Source of the DNA: Siphonodentalium dalli
Lineage: Eukaryota; Mollusca; Scaphopoda; Gadilida; Siphonodentaliidae
DNA length: 64,000 bases
Assembly: GCA_032622095.1 (NCBI GenBank)
Contig: CP136069.1
Location: forward strand, 186,485,122 to 186,549,121
Reading direction: 5' to 3'
Below, in pieces: positions 34,616 to 45,138 of this stretch. The position numbers and the translations under genes were made by a program. Position 1 is the stretch's first letter; each line of letters begins with the position of its first letter. The notes under the pieces are model-generated. The model saw only the letters and a program-made list of their open reading frames with translations, had not been told where the DNA came from and ran no database searches.

Positions 34616-35002
34616 CTTTGGTAACTTCACATATCTTACAACCCCAAATTCTCTGCCGCTCCTGATTGGGATGTTTTTGAATCTGTCCCTCATCTCTTGT
34701 TTAATCAGCGCACACTCATTCGCGGATTTGTCAAAAACGACAGCGCCACACTCCATCACAGGGAGACAGTGTGAAATGCAGTCTAACATCCGAATACCGT
34801 TGATGATTCGCAGGATGATATTTGTGAAGTCGATGTCAGATTTTGCAACAAAAACTGGTTTATTGTAGATATAGTCTACTCCTGGTTTCTCACCAACACA
34901 CGGTTGGTTTGTTACACTGGATGAATGAACTGATCCAAACGTTGTCACGAGAATGACGGTCAGCAAAAAGTTCCTCATGAATTTCTCCATCACTCTCGTC
35001 AT
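34616..35002 (-). CDS. Gene A exon 1: signal peptide and PAN/apple-like domain
   Basis: This exon encodes the first 129 residues of gene A. The start MTRVMEKF was chosen because it aligns with gene C. An upstream in-frame ATG at 35063-35065 would only add a hydrophilic stretch before the signal peptide. The signal peptide (MRNFLLTVILVTTFGSVHS) is followed by the mature sequence, with cysteines in VTNQPC, LDCISHC, MECGAVVF and NECALIKQ. That spacing is typical of PAN/apple domains. The exon ends VVRYVKLPK at donor GTGAAT, phase 0. Paralogous to 13852-14241 at roughly 60% by eye, with all cysteines kept. Confidence 0.85.
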
Positions 35003-35312
35003 TGTCACAAATACTGTCGCCAATTTAACGTGGCACCACTTTGCACGATCGTGTCTATAGATCAATTTAGATGTACTACCTTATAACATTTCATATATCT
35101 CAAACCTACTCGTTATCAGCGACGATAAAAGAGTCCCACAGGGTAGTCTAAGGAATGTCTCCCTAGTTACCTAGATAACTGCACTAGCAGGAACTGTTCA
35201 GACAACCGCGGACAAAGAGAGTTTCGTTTCTGTCACGACACGAAGAGGTTCTGTTTTAAATGGATGCTTACATTCGTGTATTTTCTTCCACAACGTCTAC
35301 CATTAATGACAC
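35003..35312 (-). promoter_or_regulatory. Short 5' flank of gene A between start codon and LTR
   Basis: Only 310 bp separate the proposed start codon from an inserted LTR retrotransposon lying in the same orientation. No convincing TATA box or initiator could be chosen. Any promoter must lie in this short stretch, within the LTR, or beyond the 6.7-kb insertion. Confidence 0.35.
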
Positions 35313-35748
35313 TGTAGCATCTTGCCACACTAAAACCCTTTGATCTCTTATAGATTAGTTACCTTTTACAACCAGGTCCATCTTTGGCCAGCGCTGGCTT
35401 CTTTGTCTGTTTGTTCAGCAAATACATGTTTCCATAAGAGATCTTGAATACCAACTGAATGTTATCAGCCCATGTCCCAACCAAGTGACCTCAGGCATTC
35501 AGGGGATTAGATGCATGCAGGGCAAGCTTGTGCCACTCAGTCACACTCTGGAAGATCATAATCCCCACTCCATGCTAAACCAGGTTGGGGCAAACTGATT
35601 GCTAATTGTCCCAGATTGCTGGCCCAGATCTGGGCCAAACCCATTAGACATGAAGCTAATCTGCCCTGTCTGGGGACACACTGACTGGACATTACAGGAT
35701 GGCTCAGAATAACTTATTCTACTGGGGAGGAAACCTAAAGACACTACA
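35313..35748 (-). repeat. 3' LTR of the retrotransposon
   Basis: 436 bp and 99.5% identical to 41594-42029. In element orientation this is the downstream LTR. It points towards gene A, whose start codon is 310 bp further on. The two differences are GCCAGCGC against GCCATCGC and CCAAACCC against CCAAATCC. Confidence 0.9.
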
Positions 35749-37199
35749 AACCTCCCCGTTTTATAAACGCTCCCCCTCCCTCTGAGAAACAAGCCCCCAG
35801 CATTTCAGAAGCTTCTGGATTTAGCCAAGACAAGTAGGATAAATGTACAAAGCATATACCCAAAGACGATGGCCATGGTCCAAGCTAAAAAACTGACTCG
35901 GGCTTATATGGAAAAATGGACGTGCCCATATGTAGAGTATCAGAAACGTTTACAGACGTTTTGGACAGACTTTAGTAGGCTTTTGTGTATACCAGTAGAA
36001 TGAGTATTGCAGACAGAATGATGTCAGAAATTATCTATACTAATTATTCAAAAAACACAACCCTCCTATTTACAGGACATACTGGTATGCTGATTCCACA
36101 AAACATGGATCAACAAACCACGAAATTGCTATATCAACAGGGTATGGCGTACTCCATGACCCCCAAAAATGTATGATATATACACTATAAACTAAACAAA
36201 TGCATATAAATTAGCAGGTACCTACTGTACATCTACTTGTATGCAGAAAAATAGACTTGTGAGGGTAATTAGTCCAACTCTGGGCCATAGCCCACTTTCC
36301 ACACCATGCCACACTTATGCAGGCCCCATGCCATAGACAGATATAAACATCCCTTGGGACCTTATTTAGCATTACTCCATTGAGCAATAGATGGTTGGGC
36401 TTTTAGCTTGTCAGCCCACAACAATACTTGAATATTAGTTCTGGGCAATGCCCAACAAAATATGGTCATATTTGCTAACTGGGGACAGAGTTCCCACCCC
36501 TAAAATGTAGAATGCATACATATACATATCCGGTTCTCCATATTGATGTCATGAGTCATAACGGGCGATATAACCACTAACCACCGTTCATTAGTAGAGA
36601 TACGGGTACATCACGCCCAAAACCCAATTTTCAATAGGTAAAGTTTAACGCTGACAAATCCCAGGTCAGGGACCCAACTGCAGCCTACTAACCAGAATCT
36701 GGGATCACTTTCCAAAGTGACGCCCCCTGTGTGGTGGGTGATATCTGATGTATCCCACCCTAAACGTAACAACTGGGAACAAACTCCCCACTCAACCACC
36801 GAAGCAGATATTTGCATTTGCAGAAAACAGTACAAGTACCCACTGCATGTACACATGGTCACTACTCCCTCTAATTTTGAACCTAATAACTAGGGATCTG
36901 GTTCCCGGGAACCGAGTCCCCATCCGATTTTCTATGTACTATTAATATAGACCTCTCACCCCCTCCCTCTACTCTTAAAACTAGGCCTTATATAATAATA
37001 TAGGGTATTATAGCACAATAACTATCACCCATCAAATACAAATACTTCACTGTATAAATTTGCAATATGACTTCTCAAAAATATGACTTTTTATGAGACC
37101 AAATTTCACAGGGCAAAAAATACATGCCCTTTAACCTAGTTTGTGTGTCTATAATACTGGTACCAGTGAGAGGTGAGAGTTCAATCTGTACTATCTAGT
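35749..37199 (-). other. 3' non-coding region of the retrotransposon with purine tract
   Basis: In element orientation this 1.45-kb stretch follows the gag-like gene and precedes the 3' LTR. All frames are closed and no pol-type motif was seen, so a polymerase was not recently lost by a single frameshift. The sequence next to the LTR (35749-35760, AACCTCCCCGTT on the plus strand) reads as a polypurine tract on the coding strand, the expected start of plus-strand DNA synthesis. Confidence 0.6.
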
Positions 37200-40100
37200 T
37201 TAGATATGATGAATTGTGGCCATCAAAAGTGCTTGCGGGCTTGTCTTTCGGGCAAGAACCATCTGCCCGATCCAATCTGAAAGCCCAAAATGCGATGTTC
37301 GATATTTGTGGCCCACATTAATTCTTAAGTGAATGCCACCTGTCAGATTGTCTTTACCATCTGACAGAAACAGTGTACCTGACAGCAGTCTGTCGCCATG
37401 AAAGCTACATTTACAGGACTTCTTATGACCCACAACTATCGGGTTATTCTCATTTGACAACCCTGCCAGAAAACCATAGTCAACATTTCCAATCTCTTCA
37501 AATGCTATGGTCATATGAGGAGTGTCAAGGTGATGTAAATGTATGCTGTTGGTCACAGCAGTTGAATTGGGCTCACCACAGTCAGCCCACTGTTTGGATT
37601 GTGTGATTTGCATATACTTGTCACTTTGTGAGAGAAACCTGTTATCTTGTAGGGAAGTATATGTATTGCTATCCAATGCGGTGATGTGTGCATTGATGGA
37701 TGTACCAGAGGGATTAGAACCAATGTTTGTGACTTGATCAACCTCAGTACCATTGCAAGACTGAGTGATTGATAAATCTGAATCTAATGTAATATGTTTT
37801 ATTTCATTTCTGCTTTTAGATACCGGAGTATTGTTTTCAGAATGCGATATGACAATTGCATTTAGATGTGTCGGGCCAGTGAGCCCGTCTGCAGGGACAG
37901 AATGATTTACATGTAATTCTGATGAAGTGACACCAGGAGGTACAGGGCAATATGCCCGATTACATGCGAGATCAACTTCTACAAAATCAGAATCCATATT
38001 TACATGTGTCCCTGCACTTCTATGGATATTTGAAGAGTGTGCAATTTCCAAATTAGCATTAATCATGTCTGAAGACAGTGATGTGCCATTCATCCATGCT
38101 TTCCAAAACAGAGGTTCTTTACTTTCTGTTACTGGGAGCGATCTCCCATCTGAATGCACTACTTCATTGCAACTTTCTATTTCTTCACAAAATTTGTCAA
38201 ATGTTGGAATACTTTGGAAATCACCTGTACTTTGCAATTCCACGACCACCCTAATGGGAACTAATGGATTCCCTGTGTAGCTGGGTTCACTTTTGACATG
38301 ACTTGATAACACATGTGATCCTGCAATTATGTGGCAGTCTGTTTCACAAGTTCCATTTACACTGAATGTGCAAAGATGTTCATGTGAAATTGAGTTGGGT
38401 GTACGTGGATTTATTTTGGAACAAATCACTTCCGAGTTATCACCACAACTAGAAAGGTTTTCGGCATGATTTAATTGTGTGACTGCAATTTCTCTCGGGT
38501 CATCACAAGAGGCTGAACCGGGCGTAACTGAATTCTCACTCACATGAAATTGGGAATCAAAACTCCCATAATCATGAGCCGTGCGGTCATTCAACACGCC
38601 CATTTTGCTTTGTGACTCAAGTGCATTTGAATTGTTCTGACACACTGGGTTACCGGGAACACTCACACAATCATTGGGTGACGACTGTGACGATTCCCTT
38701 GTGTTCAAGTGATGTTCATATGAAAGAGAAACTTTCCTATTTTCCACTGTGCTCACTTGGCAAGTGCCAAATGAATTGTCTTGTGATCTGACGTTAACTG
38801 TATCAAGCTTTGTCAGTTGATTAGAGGGAAAAATATTCCCAGAATGTGATTCGGAAGTGAACAAAGGATGATTGTACAGAGCACTCAATTGAAAAGCACC
38901 ATTGCATGATGATTCAGGAGGCAAGTACACAGAGGATGAGCCTTTTGCATTTTGATGCTGTACATCAACAACATTGCAATTAGATTTACTACTTTTATAC
39001 TGTGCCAGATTACAAAATCTGGGATCTGCTAGTTTTGTCGATTTGTTTAACTGGGCAGACCTATAGTCGCCCATCGAGTCACCAGGATCCCAAGAAGGCA
39101 TTTGGCAAGTACTAGTGCTGGCACCAATCGTATCCTGATGTGCTTCCAATTTCTTATGAGCCCTGTGTTTTGGCCTCACATATTCATTTGATGCTCCCTC
39201 AGAAAATGTGTACACAGAATTCTCAAACTGCTGTGATTTCAATACTGAATCCGACACAGAAGTTTCATTGTCAAAATACTCTTGGTCATCCGAAGTTATT
39301 TTCCAGTCTGCATTTTCCCAGACAGCAGTGGAATAATTATTATACTGACGGGACAAATCATAGTCAATGTCCCAGCTTGTATTTATGTTATAATCAAACT
39401 CGTGACTGACATTCAAGTAATTATCATTGGAACTGTATGACTGCTCCGATTCTGAAAGGTAACTATCAGAGGCAAACGACGGGCCATAATCCCTATTGCT
39501 GCATTTGGAGTTATTTCGGGATGCATCCCTTTGTAATGATTCCCACTGTAACTCAACCAACAAATCATCTACCCCTATTGAGGGCTCACTGTCCAATATT
39601 TCAACAAACCACTTTTTGGCCCATCCATATAGACAGTTTCCCAAATAACGTACTTCTTCATCTTGTGTGCGGAAATTGTATTTATCTAACTGATTTAGAA
39701 ATAATTCCTGAAATTGAGAGGGCTGCCAGCTTTGGCTGCCATCGTATTCCAAAGTGTTGCGAACTCTTTGAGCCTGTCGTGGTCTAGCATCCCCATTATT
39801 GCTGCTTGCATCTAAAGGATTGTTATCATTTAATCTGATATCTTGCGGACCCCGGCCCATATGAAAGGCTGGGCCAGGCCGACCCCTTTCCTGATCCCAA
39901 TGATTATTATTGTTTTGGGGATGACGGCCATCAAATTGGGCCTGTCTTTCTGGCAGACGGTCCTCAAAATCTGAATCTGCGTGATTATTATAGTCACGAT
40001 TTCTATTTCGGGGGCGCCTATTTGTGCGGTCATCCTCGGATGGAGACCGGCCCCTGCGAAACCCATCATAACAATCATCATCATCCGACCCATCCCGAAC

Positions 40101-40790
40101 TCTATATCTGGGTCGCCTATTTGTACGAATGTCCCGGGACTGAGATTGTCCACGTGGAAACCTATCACAGGTATTTTCAGCCGACCCCTCCCGATCTCTA
40201 TATCTGGGTTGCCTATTTGAATGATTGTCACGGGACTGAGACTGTCCCCGTGGAAACCCACCCTGTACGAGATCATCCCTGAAATCACGTGTATCCTGAA
40301 CTCGTCGCCCACTGTTTTGTTGGCCATGCTGATTGGGTTGGGCATTATTTGATTGTTGTCGCCTCCCTTTATTTTCCACAGCCCTGTTTACTGGGCTATG
40401 TTGCCGACCACTACGAGAATGAACATTTGATCTATCGCGTCGCTGTGGCTGGTCGCGATTTCTACTATCACGACCCCGTGATGGTCGAGAGTTACGATCA
40501 ACGCGAAGATTGCGGAAATCTTGTTCAAGGTCAAAATCAACTGGGCTCATAGCCCTATTTGCCCCTCCATGTCCCCTCCCCGAAACCTCGGCATTATAAT
40601 TTGCACGGTATGTGTCTCGATACAAGCGGCGAGAATGTCTGTCGCCATCATACTGGGCGAAATCATCAGACTGATTGTTGATAGGAACCAGAGACTTTTG
40701 TTTCTTCGGGCCAGTGAAGGCCTCTCTATAAGACGGGATCATTTGATCCCATACCCTGGTTGAGGGTAAATATATATGGCTTTGGGTCAT
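37200..40790 (-). CDS. Gag-like protein of the LTR retrotransposon, 1196 residues
   Basis: A single intact frame covers most of the element. Residues about 1-170 are basic and low in complexity (Arg, Ser, Asn, Gln). Residues about 178-267 hold three repeats of about 35 residues beginning FPRGQSQSRD or FRRGRSPSED, rich in RNRR-type clusters and likely to bind nucleic acid. Residues about 340-418 (EYDGSQSWQPSQFQELFLNQ, then EEVRYLGNCLYGWAKKWF) resemble the capsid helices of Ty3/gypsy gag proteins. The remaining 780 residues are rich in Ser, Asn, His and acidic residues and match nothing recognised; the C-terminus reads GLSDWIGQMVLARKT. No CCHC knuckle, DTG protease or polymerase motif was found. 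The long extra C-terminal part is unusual for a gag. Confidence 0.75.
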   Translation of the reverse strand: MTQSHIYLPSTRVWDQMIPSYREAFTGPKKQKSLVPINNQSDDFAQYDGDRHSRRLYRDTYRANYNAEVSGRGHGGANRAMSPVDFDLEQDFRNLRVDRNSRPSRGRDSRNRDQPQRRDRSNVHSRSGRQHSPVNRAVENKGRRQQSNNAQPNQHGQQNSGRRVQDTRDFRDDLVQGGFPRGQSQSRDNHSNRQPRYRDREGSAENTCDRFPRGQSQSRDIRTNRRPRYRVRDGSDDDDCYDGFRRGRSPSEDDRTNRRPRNRNRDYNNHADSDFEDRLPERQAQFDGRHPQNNNNHWDQERGRPGPAFHMGRGPQDIRLNDNNPLDASSNNGDARPRQAQRVRNTLEYDGSQSWQPSQFQELFLNQLDKYNFRTQDEEVRYLGNCLYGWAKKWFVEILDSEPSIGVDDLLVELQWESLQRDASRNNSKCSNRDYGPSFASDSYLSESEQSYSSNDNYLNVSHEFDYNINTSWDIDYDLSRQYNNYSTAVWENADWKITSDDQEYFDNETSVSDSVLKSQQFENSVYTFSEGASNEYVRPKHRAHKKLEAHQDTIGASTSTCQMPSWDPGDSMGDYRSAQLNKSTKLADPRFCNLAQYKSSKSNCNVVDVQHQNAKGSSSVYLPPESSCNGAFQLSALYNHPLFTSESHSGNIFPSNQLTKLDTVNVRSQDNSFGTCQVSTVENRKVSLSYEHHLNTRESSQSSPNDCVSVPGNPVCQNNSNALESQSKMGVLNDRTAHDYGSFDSQFHVSENSVTPGSASCDDPREIAVTQLNHAENLSSCGDNSEVICSKINPRTPNSISHEHLCTFSVNGTCETDCHIIAGSHVLSSHVKSEPSYTGNPLVPIRVVVELQSTGDFQSIPTFDKFCEEIESCNEVVHSDGRSLPVTESKEPLFWKAWMNGTSLSSDMINANLEIAHSSNIHRSAGTHVNMDSDFVEVDLACNRAYCPVPPGVTSSELHVNHSVPADGLTGPTHLNAIVISHSENNTPVSKSRNEIKHITLDSDLSITQSCNGTEVDQVTNIGSNPSGTSINAHITALDSNTYTSLQDNRFLSQSDKYMQITQSKQWADCGEPNSTAVTNSIHLHHLDTPHMTIAFEEIGNVDYGFLAGLSNENNPIVVGHKKSCKCSFHGDRLLSGTLFLSDGKDNLTGGIHLRINVGHKYRTSHFGLSDWIGQMVLARKTSPQALLMATIHHI

Positions 40791-41575
40791 TTCACTCTAT
40801 CTCTCCCTCCCGTCAAAAATGACACCTGGCATGAAAGAAAGAGTACACGACCGAATAAACAAAATGACCAACTAATGAGTGCAAGAGGCTGTTCTACTAA
40901 TTACAGAAAACCTCAAAATAGTTTATGATCAAACACACTTGGCGAAATTTCTAAGTGTCAGCAATGGAAATTTATCCAAATTTAAATCAATAGTGCCACT
41001 TTAATGTTTGGTAGAAGCCAAACAAATTATTTTAGATGGCAAATACACTGAATAGTAGCTCCATTTCATTGAATTTCAACACAAAATAGCAGGATGCCAC
41101 ATTTTCATTCAAAAAATGATGCAAAAAATGGCTAAGTTCACCAAAAACTAACATTTGAGTGAAAATCGCAAAATTTCATTCATTGTCCCGTAAAAAAATG
41201 GAAATACCTGAAATAAGAGGGCTTCACTAACAATGATGCCCTAAAATGCAAATGTGACGGGCCAGAGCCCCAAAAAAAAAAAAAAAAAATTGGTAAGGAA
41301 AATTCTTAAAAATTTTCAAACACCAAAAAAAAAAAAAAAAATGGCTGGGAAACCAAAGTTACCAAAGGATTTATGGGACTACCACCTAGGCAAACCAAAG
41401 TTCCCCCAAAAATAATCACCCCTTGGGAGAATATCAGACCCTCCCTTAGGACAATACAATGCCACAATACTCCAATCCGAAAGTGGCAATTTCACAGGAT
41501 TGGGCCCTAGGTCAGACTAGGAATTTTATGGGACTATCACCCAAAAATTAAAACCATTTCCCACTCATGTTCGAG
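40791..41575 (-). other. 5' leader of the retrotransposon
   Basis: About 0.8 kb between primer site and start codon. It has two long A runs on the plus strand (about 41271-41289 and 41324-41341), U runs in the transcript. No frame of note. A packaging signal would be expected here by analogy but cannot be pointed to. Confidence 0.5.
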
Positions 41576-41591
41576 TGTAGTCGCAGCGCCA
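41576..41591 (-). other. Probable tRNA primer-binding site
   Basis: On the minus strand the LTR end is followed by AA and then TGGCGCTGCGACTACA. Primer sites begin TGG, the complement of the tRNA CCA end. TGGCGCTGCGA would fit a serine tRNA acceptor stem with G as discriminator base. The exact tRNA is uncertain. Confidence 0.5.
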
Positions 41592-41593
41592 TT

Positions 41594-42029
41594 TGTAGCA
41601 TCTTGCCACACTAAAACCCTTTGATCTCTTATAGATTAGTTACCTTTTACAACCAGGTCCATCTTTGGCCATCGCTGGCTTCTTTGTCTGTTTGTTCAGC
41701 AAATACATGTTTCCATAAGAGATCTTGAATACCAACTGAATGTTATCAGCCCATGTCCCAACCAAGTGACCTCAGGCATTCAGGGGATTAGATGCATGCA
41801 GGGCAAGCTTGTGCCACTCAGTCACACTCTGGAAGATCATAATCCCCACTCCATGCTAAACCAGGTTGGGGCAAACTGATTGCTAATTGTCCCAGATTGC
41901 TGGCCCAGATCTGGGCCAAATCCATTAGACATGAAGCTAATCTGCCCTGTCTGGGGACACACTGACTGGACATTACAGGATGGCTCAGAATAACTTATTC
42001 TACTGGGGAGGAAACCTAAAGACACTACA
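41594..42029 (-). repeat. 5' LTR of the retrotransposon
   Basis: 436 bp, the upstream LTR in element orientation; it carries the element's own promoter. See 35313-35748 for the comparison. Confidence 0.9.
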
Positions 42030-42033
42030 ACAC

Positions 42034-43079
42034 GCTCTACAGTCCCATGCGTCCATTAGTGTCTGCTTTCATACAATTCCTTGAGAAAAAAGTTAAATAC
42101 TCCATGCTGACAATAATCCTTAAGGATAACCAAGAGTCTATCTTAAAAGCCAGCTCCTTTCTTCTACCTTACAAATGGGTACTTTATACCACATATATCG
42201 ACATTCGTTAACTAGAATGTTAATGTCTCCGTATGACAAGCACAGTGAACATCGATGAGAACTCTACGATTCTGACGAATCGACGTTCCACCCATAAATA
42301 AGAGCATTTGCATAAAGCTCATGAACACCACTCAATTAATTGCCTTGTCGATATGGGCGTTAGTATCATTTGAATATCAGCGTATAACACATAACATAAC
42401 ACAATGCGAGAGTGCTTTAAGGTAGTGAATGCTATAAAGTGGTAAAATAAGTGTGCTACTCAATAATAGTCGTAGCTGCATTTTGTATATATTTGCATAT
42501 GTATACAAGTGCGTCGAGATTATATATTGCTTACTCTAGTATAAATATACAAATCCTCTGTAAACACTGCATGCCTAATATTGTATATAATGTCTACAAA
42601 TATCGAGGTTTGGTTTCGAACAGAGTTGTTTAGGTCTAGATTTGCTTTCACACCATTCTTAACGACGACGAGCACTAGTTCGACTAACATGAACCGTGTC
42701 AAAGGCATTAATGGATTCGCGACTGGACATTCGGATCTAAAGCGTTCTCGACCTTCTTGGACTTATTGTTAATTCATTCGTCCATTAAACCAGACTATTG
42801 TTCTACTATAAGTCAGCACGTGGAATGTGTTCATAAAATGCAAACTACACTTAATTCTCTGTAATACAAATTATCCTATTAGAAAGGCATGGCTCGCTTG
42901 TTTAAATGTCATATGTGGGCTTATTCTGTTATATTCTGGTGTCTGGAAACAATTTAGAATATATGGATTGATCCATAAGATCTCTAGAAAACTTAAAAAT
43001 TGTTTTTCGAAAGCTTTCCTGGTAAAATAATTATGATTGAATTGTTTTGAAGAATTAGTTTAAGCTTACAATAAGCGCT
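42034..43079. other. Intergenic, nothing recognised
   Basis: AT-rich, short frames only, no paired repeats. Confidence 0.35.
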
Positions 43080-43690
43080 ATGGAATGTTAAATATTAGTG
43101 CCTTTAAGTCAATTAATGACAATGGCACCTATACAAAGACATGTCCCGTGTCTCGATACCTCTGTGCACCAAATTTCCCACATATTATCTGAGCTGATAA
43201 TAAACGCTCTTTATTAATCATGCAATTTATCTGACACCCAAGGAACGCTCTTTTTTGCTCATATATGCCCGTTTAAGTCGTCTGGTGTAAAAAATGACGG
43301 GTCACAAACGTGACATGCAAGAAAATATCGTCACCGCTGATAACGATATAAAGAGAGCTGGTAAACGGTGTGCGGAGTTTGTCCGGGATGTATGACGGAA
43401 GCCGCTGAAACCACATTCGTCTTTAGATTCGTCTTTGGAGAAGTGATTGTTCGCATTTTTCAATAAAACAATATCGGCTTGATAACCTTTGGGAAATGCG
43501 TTATATCTCAGGTTGTCTTATAAACCGATTGGATTTTCCGTGTCGTAATCGAAGATGCGCCCAGTACATGGTCAAAATTTGGGTGCAATCGGACATGGGT
43601 GATATATTTTTAAACTGGACCAAAGTCGTGACATATAAACACGCATATACAAACACACGCACATAGACAACGACTTTTTAGCTAGCTGGT
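43080..43690. repeat. Dispersed repeat, copy 1 (also at 47330-47800)
   Basis: Shared landmarks with 47330-47800 include TGTGCACCAA, TTTxCCACATAT, TCTGxGCxGATAA, ACGCTCTTT, TTGCTCA and TTTAAGTC. The order is the same in both copies. A 3' untranslated region of a LINE is possible, since AGCTGG-type and ATATAxACAC-type words follow. The class is not established. Confidence 0.45.
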
Positions 43691-44350
43691 GGGCACCAAT
43701 GCTATTTCTAGAGATGAATATTTTATTACAGCAAGCTAGCGGGTACTACTTCGAAGACTATAGTCAGGTTCGCTGTCCACATATCTCGCCTTGCGCCAAC
43801 TGTTACGCCAGCAGAACGGTAATAGTTCGGAGACAACAGTTGTACAATGATAAAAACTACTCTCTAACTCGGAGCACTGACCATTCTAAATCAACTTCCA
43901 AATGTAACATTGTGTCCATTTAAGATTCTGGAGATTACTGTTACGTTTGTATTTAGTGATTCTGCAGTACGAGGAAACGGCTTGCCTTGGGAGAAAAAAA
44001 TATTCGACTTGAAACCCCAGTAACCAGGTTATAATGAGTAATTAATAATATGCGCATGCGAAATCAAGACATATATACACTTACTGTGATGTCAGTAACC
44101 GAATATTCAAGCTTTATTATTATTATAAACTCATTATTTGTTTATGTTTTATTATTTTTATTCAGGTCTCAATGTATAACATATATAATGCAGGATTCAA
44201 ATCATCAACGAAACATAACTGCAATTACACAATAAGCGTGTAGAGTATTTGTTATATATATATGGCTTGTGTTTGACTATCCCATAAAGGGTAATACATT
44301 ATGTTGTTATTAGTAATGGGCACACATTAGTTTAGTTTAAGTACCAATCC
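43691..44350. other. Intergenic, nothing recognised
   Basis: Non-coding as far as can be seen; short open frames without motifs. Confidence 0.35.
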
Positions 44351-44358
44351 GGTACACC

Positions 44359-44836
44359 CAGGGTCCGCGCTGGACCGAAATTTACTTTTGCCAAACAATT
44401 TGCCAAATGAAAATATGTTTTGCCAAATTATTTTAGCAATTGCCAAATGCTATCCCCGATAGTATAATTTTTGCAACCTTAAGTCTTATGTTTCGACACT
44501 CGCGGATTGAACCACTTTTAATATCGATAGAAAAGCAGTTATAGTTAATAATTAATTATACTCGCATTAGTAATCCAACAATCAGTACTAATGCTATGAG
44601 ATAAACTGCATCTTAATATAGGTGTTAACTTTTCCTAAACCATTTAAAACACCACTAATATAATTATGTTGTAAGAGTTTACGGAAAATTAAAGGTATTG
44701 ATTGACCAGTATTTTTCAAATTTCTTAAGGAATTAAAAAGTGACTTGCCAAAACTTTTGCCAAATGAAAATATTTTTTGCCAAATGTGAATTATTTTTGC
44801 CATTGGCAAATTTGGCAAGTGGCAGCGCGAACCCTG
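44359..44836. mobile_element. hAT-type MITE with 8-bp target duplication
   Basis: The ends are CAGGGTCCGCGCTG and the inverse CAGCGCGAACCCTG. The flanks are the exact 8-bp duplication GGTACACC at 44351-44358 and 44837-44844. An 8-bp duplication and CAGGG ends are diagnostic for hAT. Subterminal TTTGCCAAA-type words occur about five times near each end. 478 bp, non-coding. Confidence 0.9.
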
Positions 44837-45138
44837 GGTACACCTGTATTGTAACGAAGGGGAATGCCCTTGCGGTCGCATCCAATGGTTAAATTTATCT
44901 CTACCGTTCTGATACGATTTACTTCTCCAAGCGCCAGACGTGTGCTTTATCAGTTTGCTATCATTTAACTGACACCATGCATGATAATTGTGTGCCGTGT
45001 TCGCACAAAATGCGCTATAGTATACACAGGGTAGTCTCCCCTAAAGCACACGTTTGCTGAATTGATTTACAGAGCCAGTGGAACACTATCAATATAACAG
45101 AAATTAAACAATTGTGAATTCTTTTCATTAATAATTAC

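Larger units (their letters stand above)
23412..35002 (-). other. Gene A: three-exon secreted PAN-FReD gene (span)
   Basis: The proposed structure joins 34616-35002, 30022-30073 and 23412-24037 on the minus strand. Coding lengths are 387, 52 and 626 nt, 1065 in total, giving 354 residues and a stop. Exon 1 ends in phase 0, exon 2 starts in phase 0 and ends in phase 1, and exon 3 starts in phase 1, so the reading frame holds through both junctions. Intron 1 is 4.5 kb. Intron 2 is 6.0 kb and two thirds of it is a 37-bp satellite. The protein would be secreted, with an N-terminal PAN/apple-like domain and a C-terminal FReD. Additional exons cannot be excluded without transcripts, but none is needed. 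Confidence 0.75.
35313..42029 (-). mobile_element. LTR retrotransposon, recent, non-autonomous
   Basis: Two direct repeats of 436 bp (35313-35748 and 41594-42029), starting TGTAGCAT and ending CACTACA, differ at only two positions. The whole is flanked by ACAC on both sides (35309-35312 and 42030-42033), a 4-bp target duplication. The element reads on the minus strand. A primer-site-like TGGCGCTGCGA sits two bases inside the right LTR, and a purine tract ACGGGGAGG abuts the left LTR. The interior encodes one long gag-like protein. There is no sign of protease, reverse transcriptase, RNase H or integrase. It therefore probably moves with enzymes of a relative, most likely of the Ty3/gypsy type. 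Confidence 0.85.

Noticed and set aside
39830-40345. Open frame of 171 codons on the minus strand overlapping the gag-like gene
   Set aside because: It is a shadow in another frame of the Arg-rich repeats of the 1196-residue gene.
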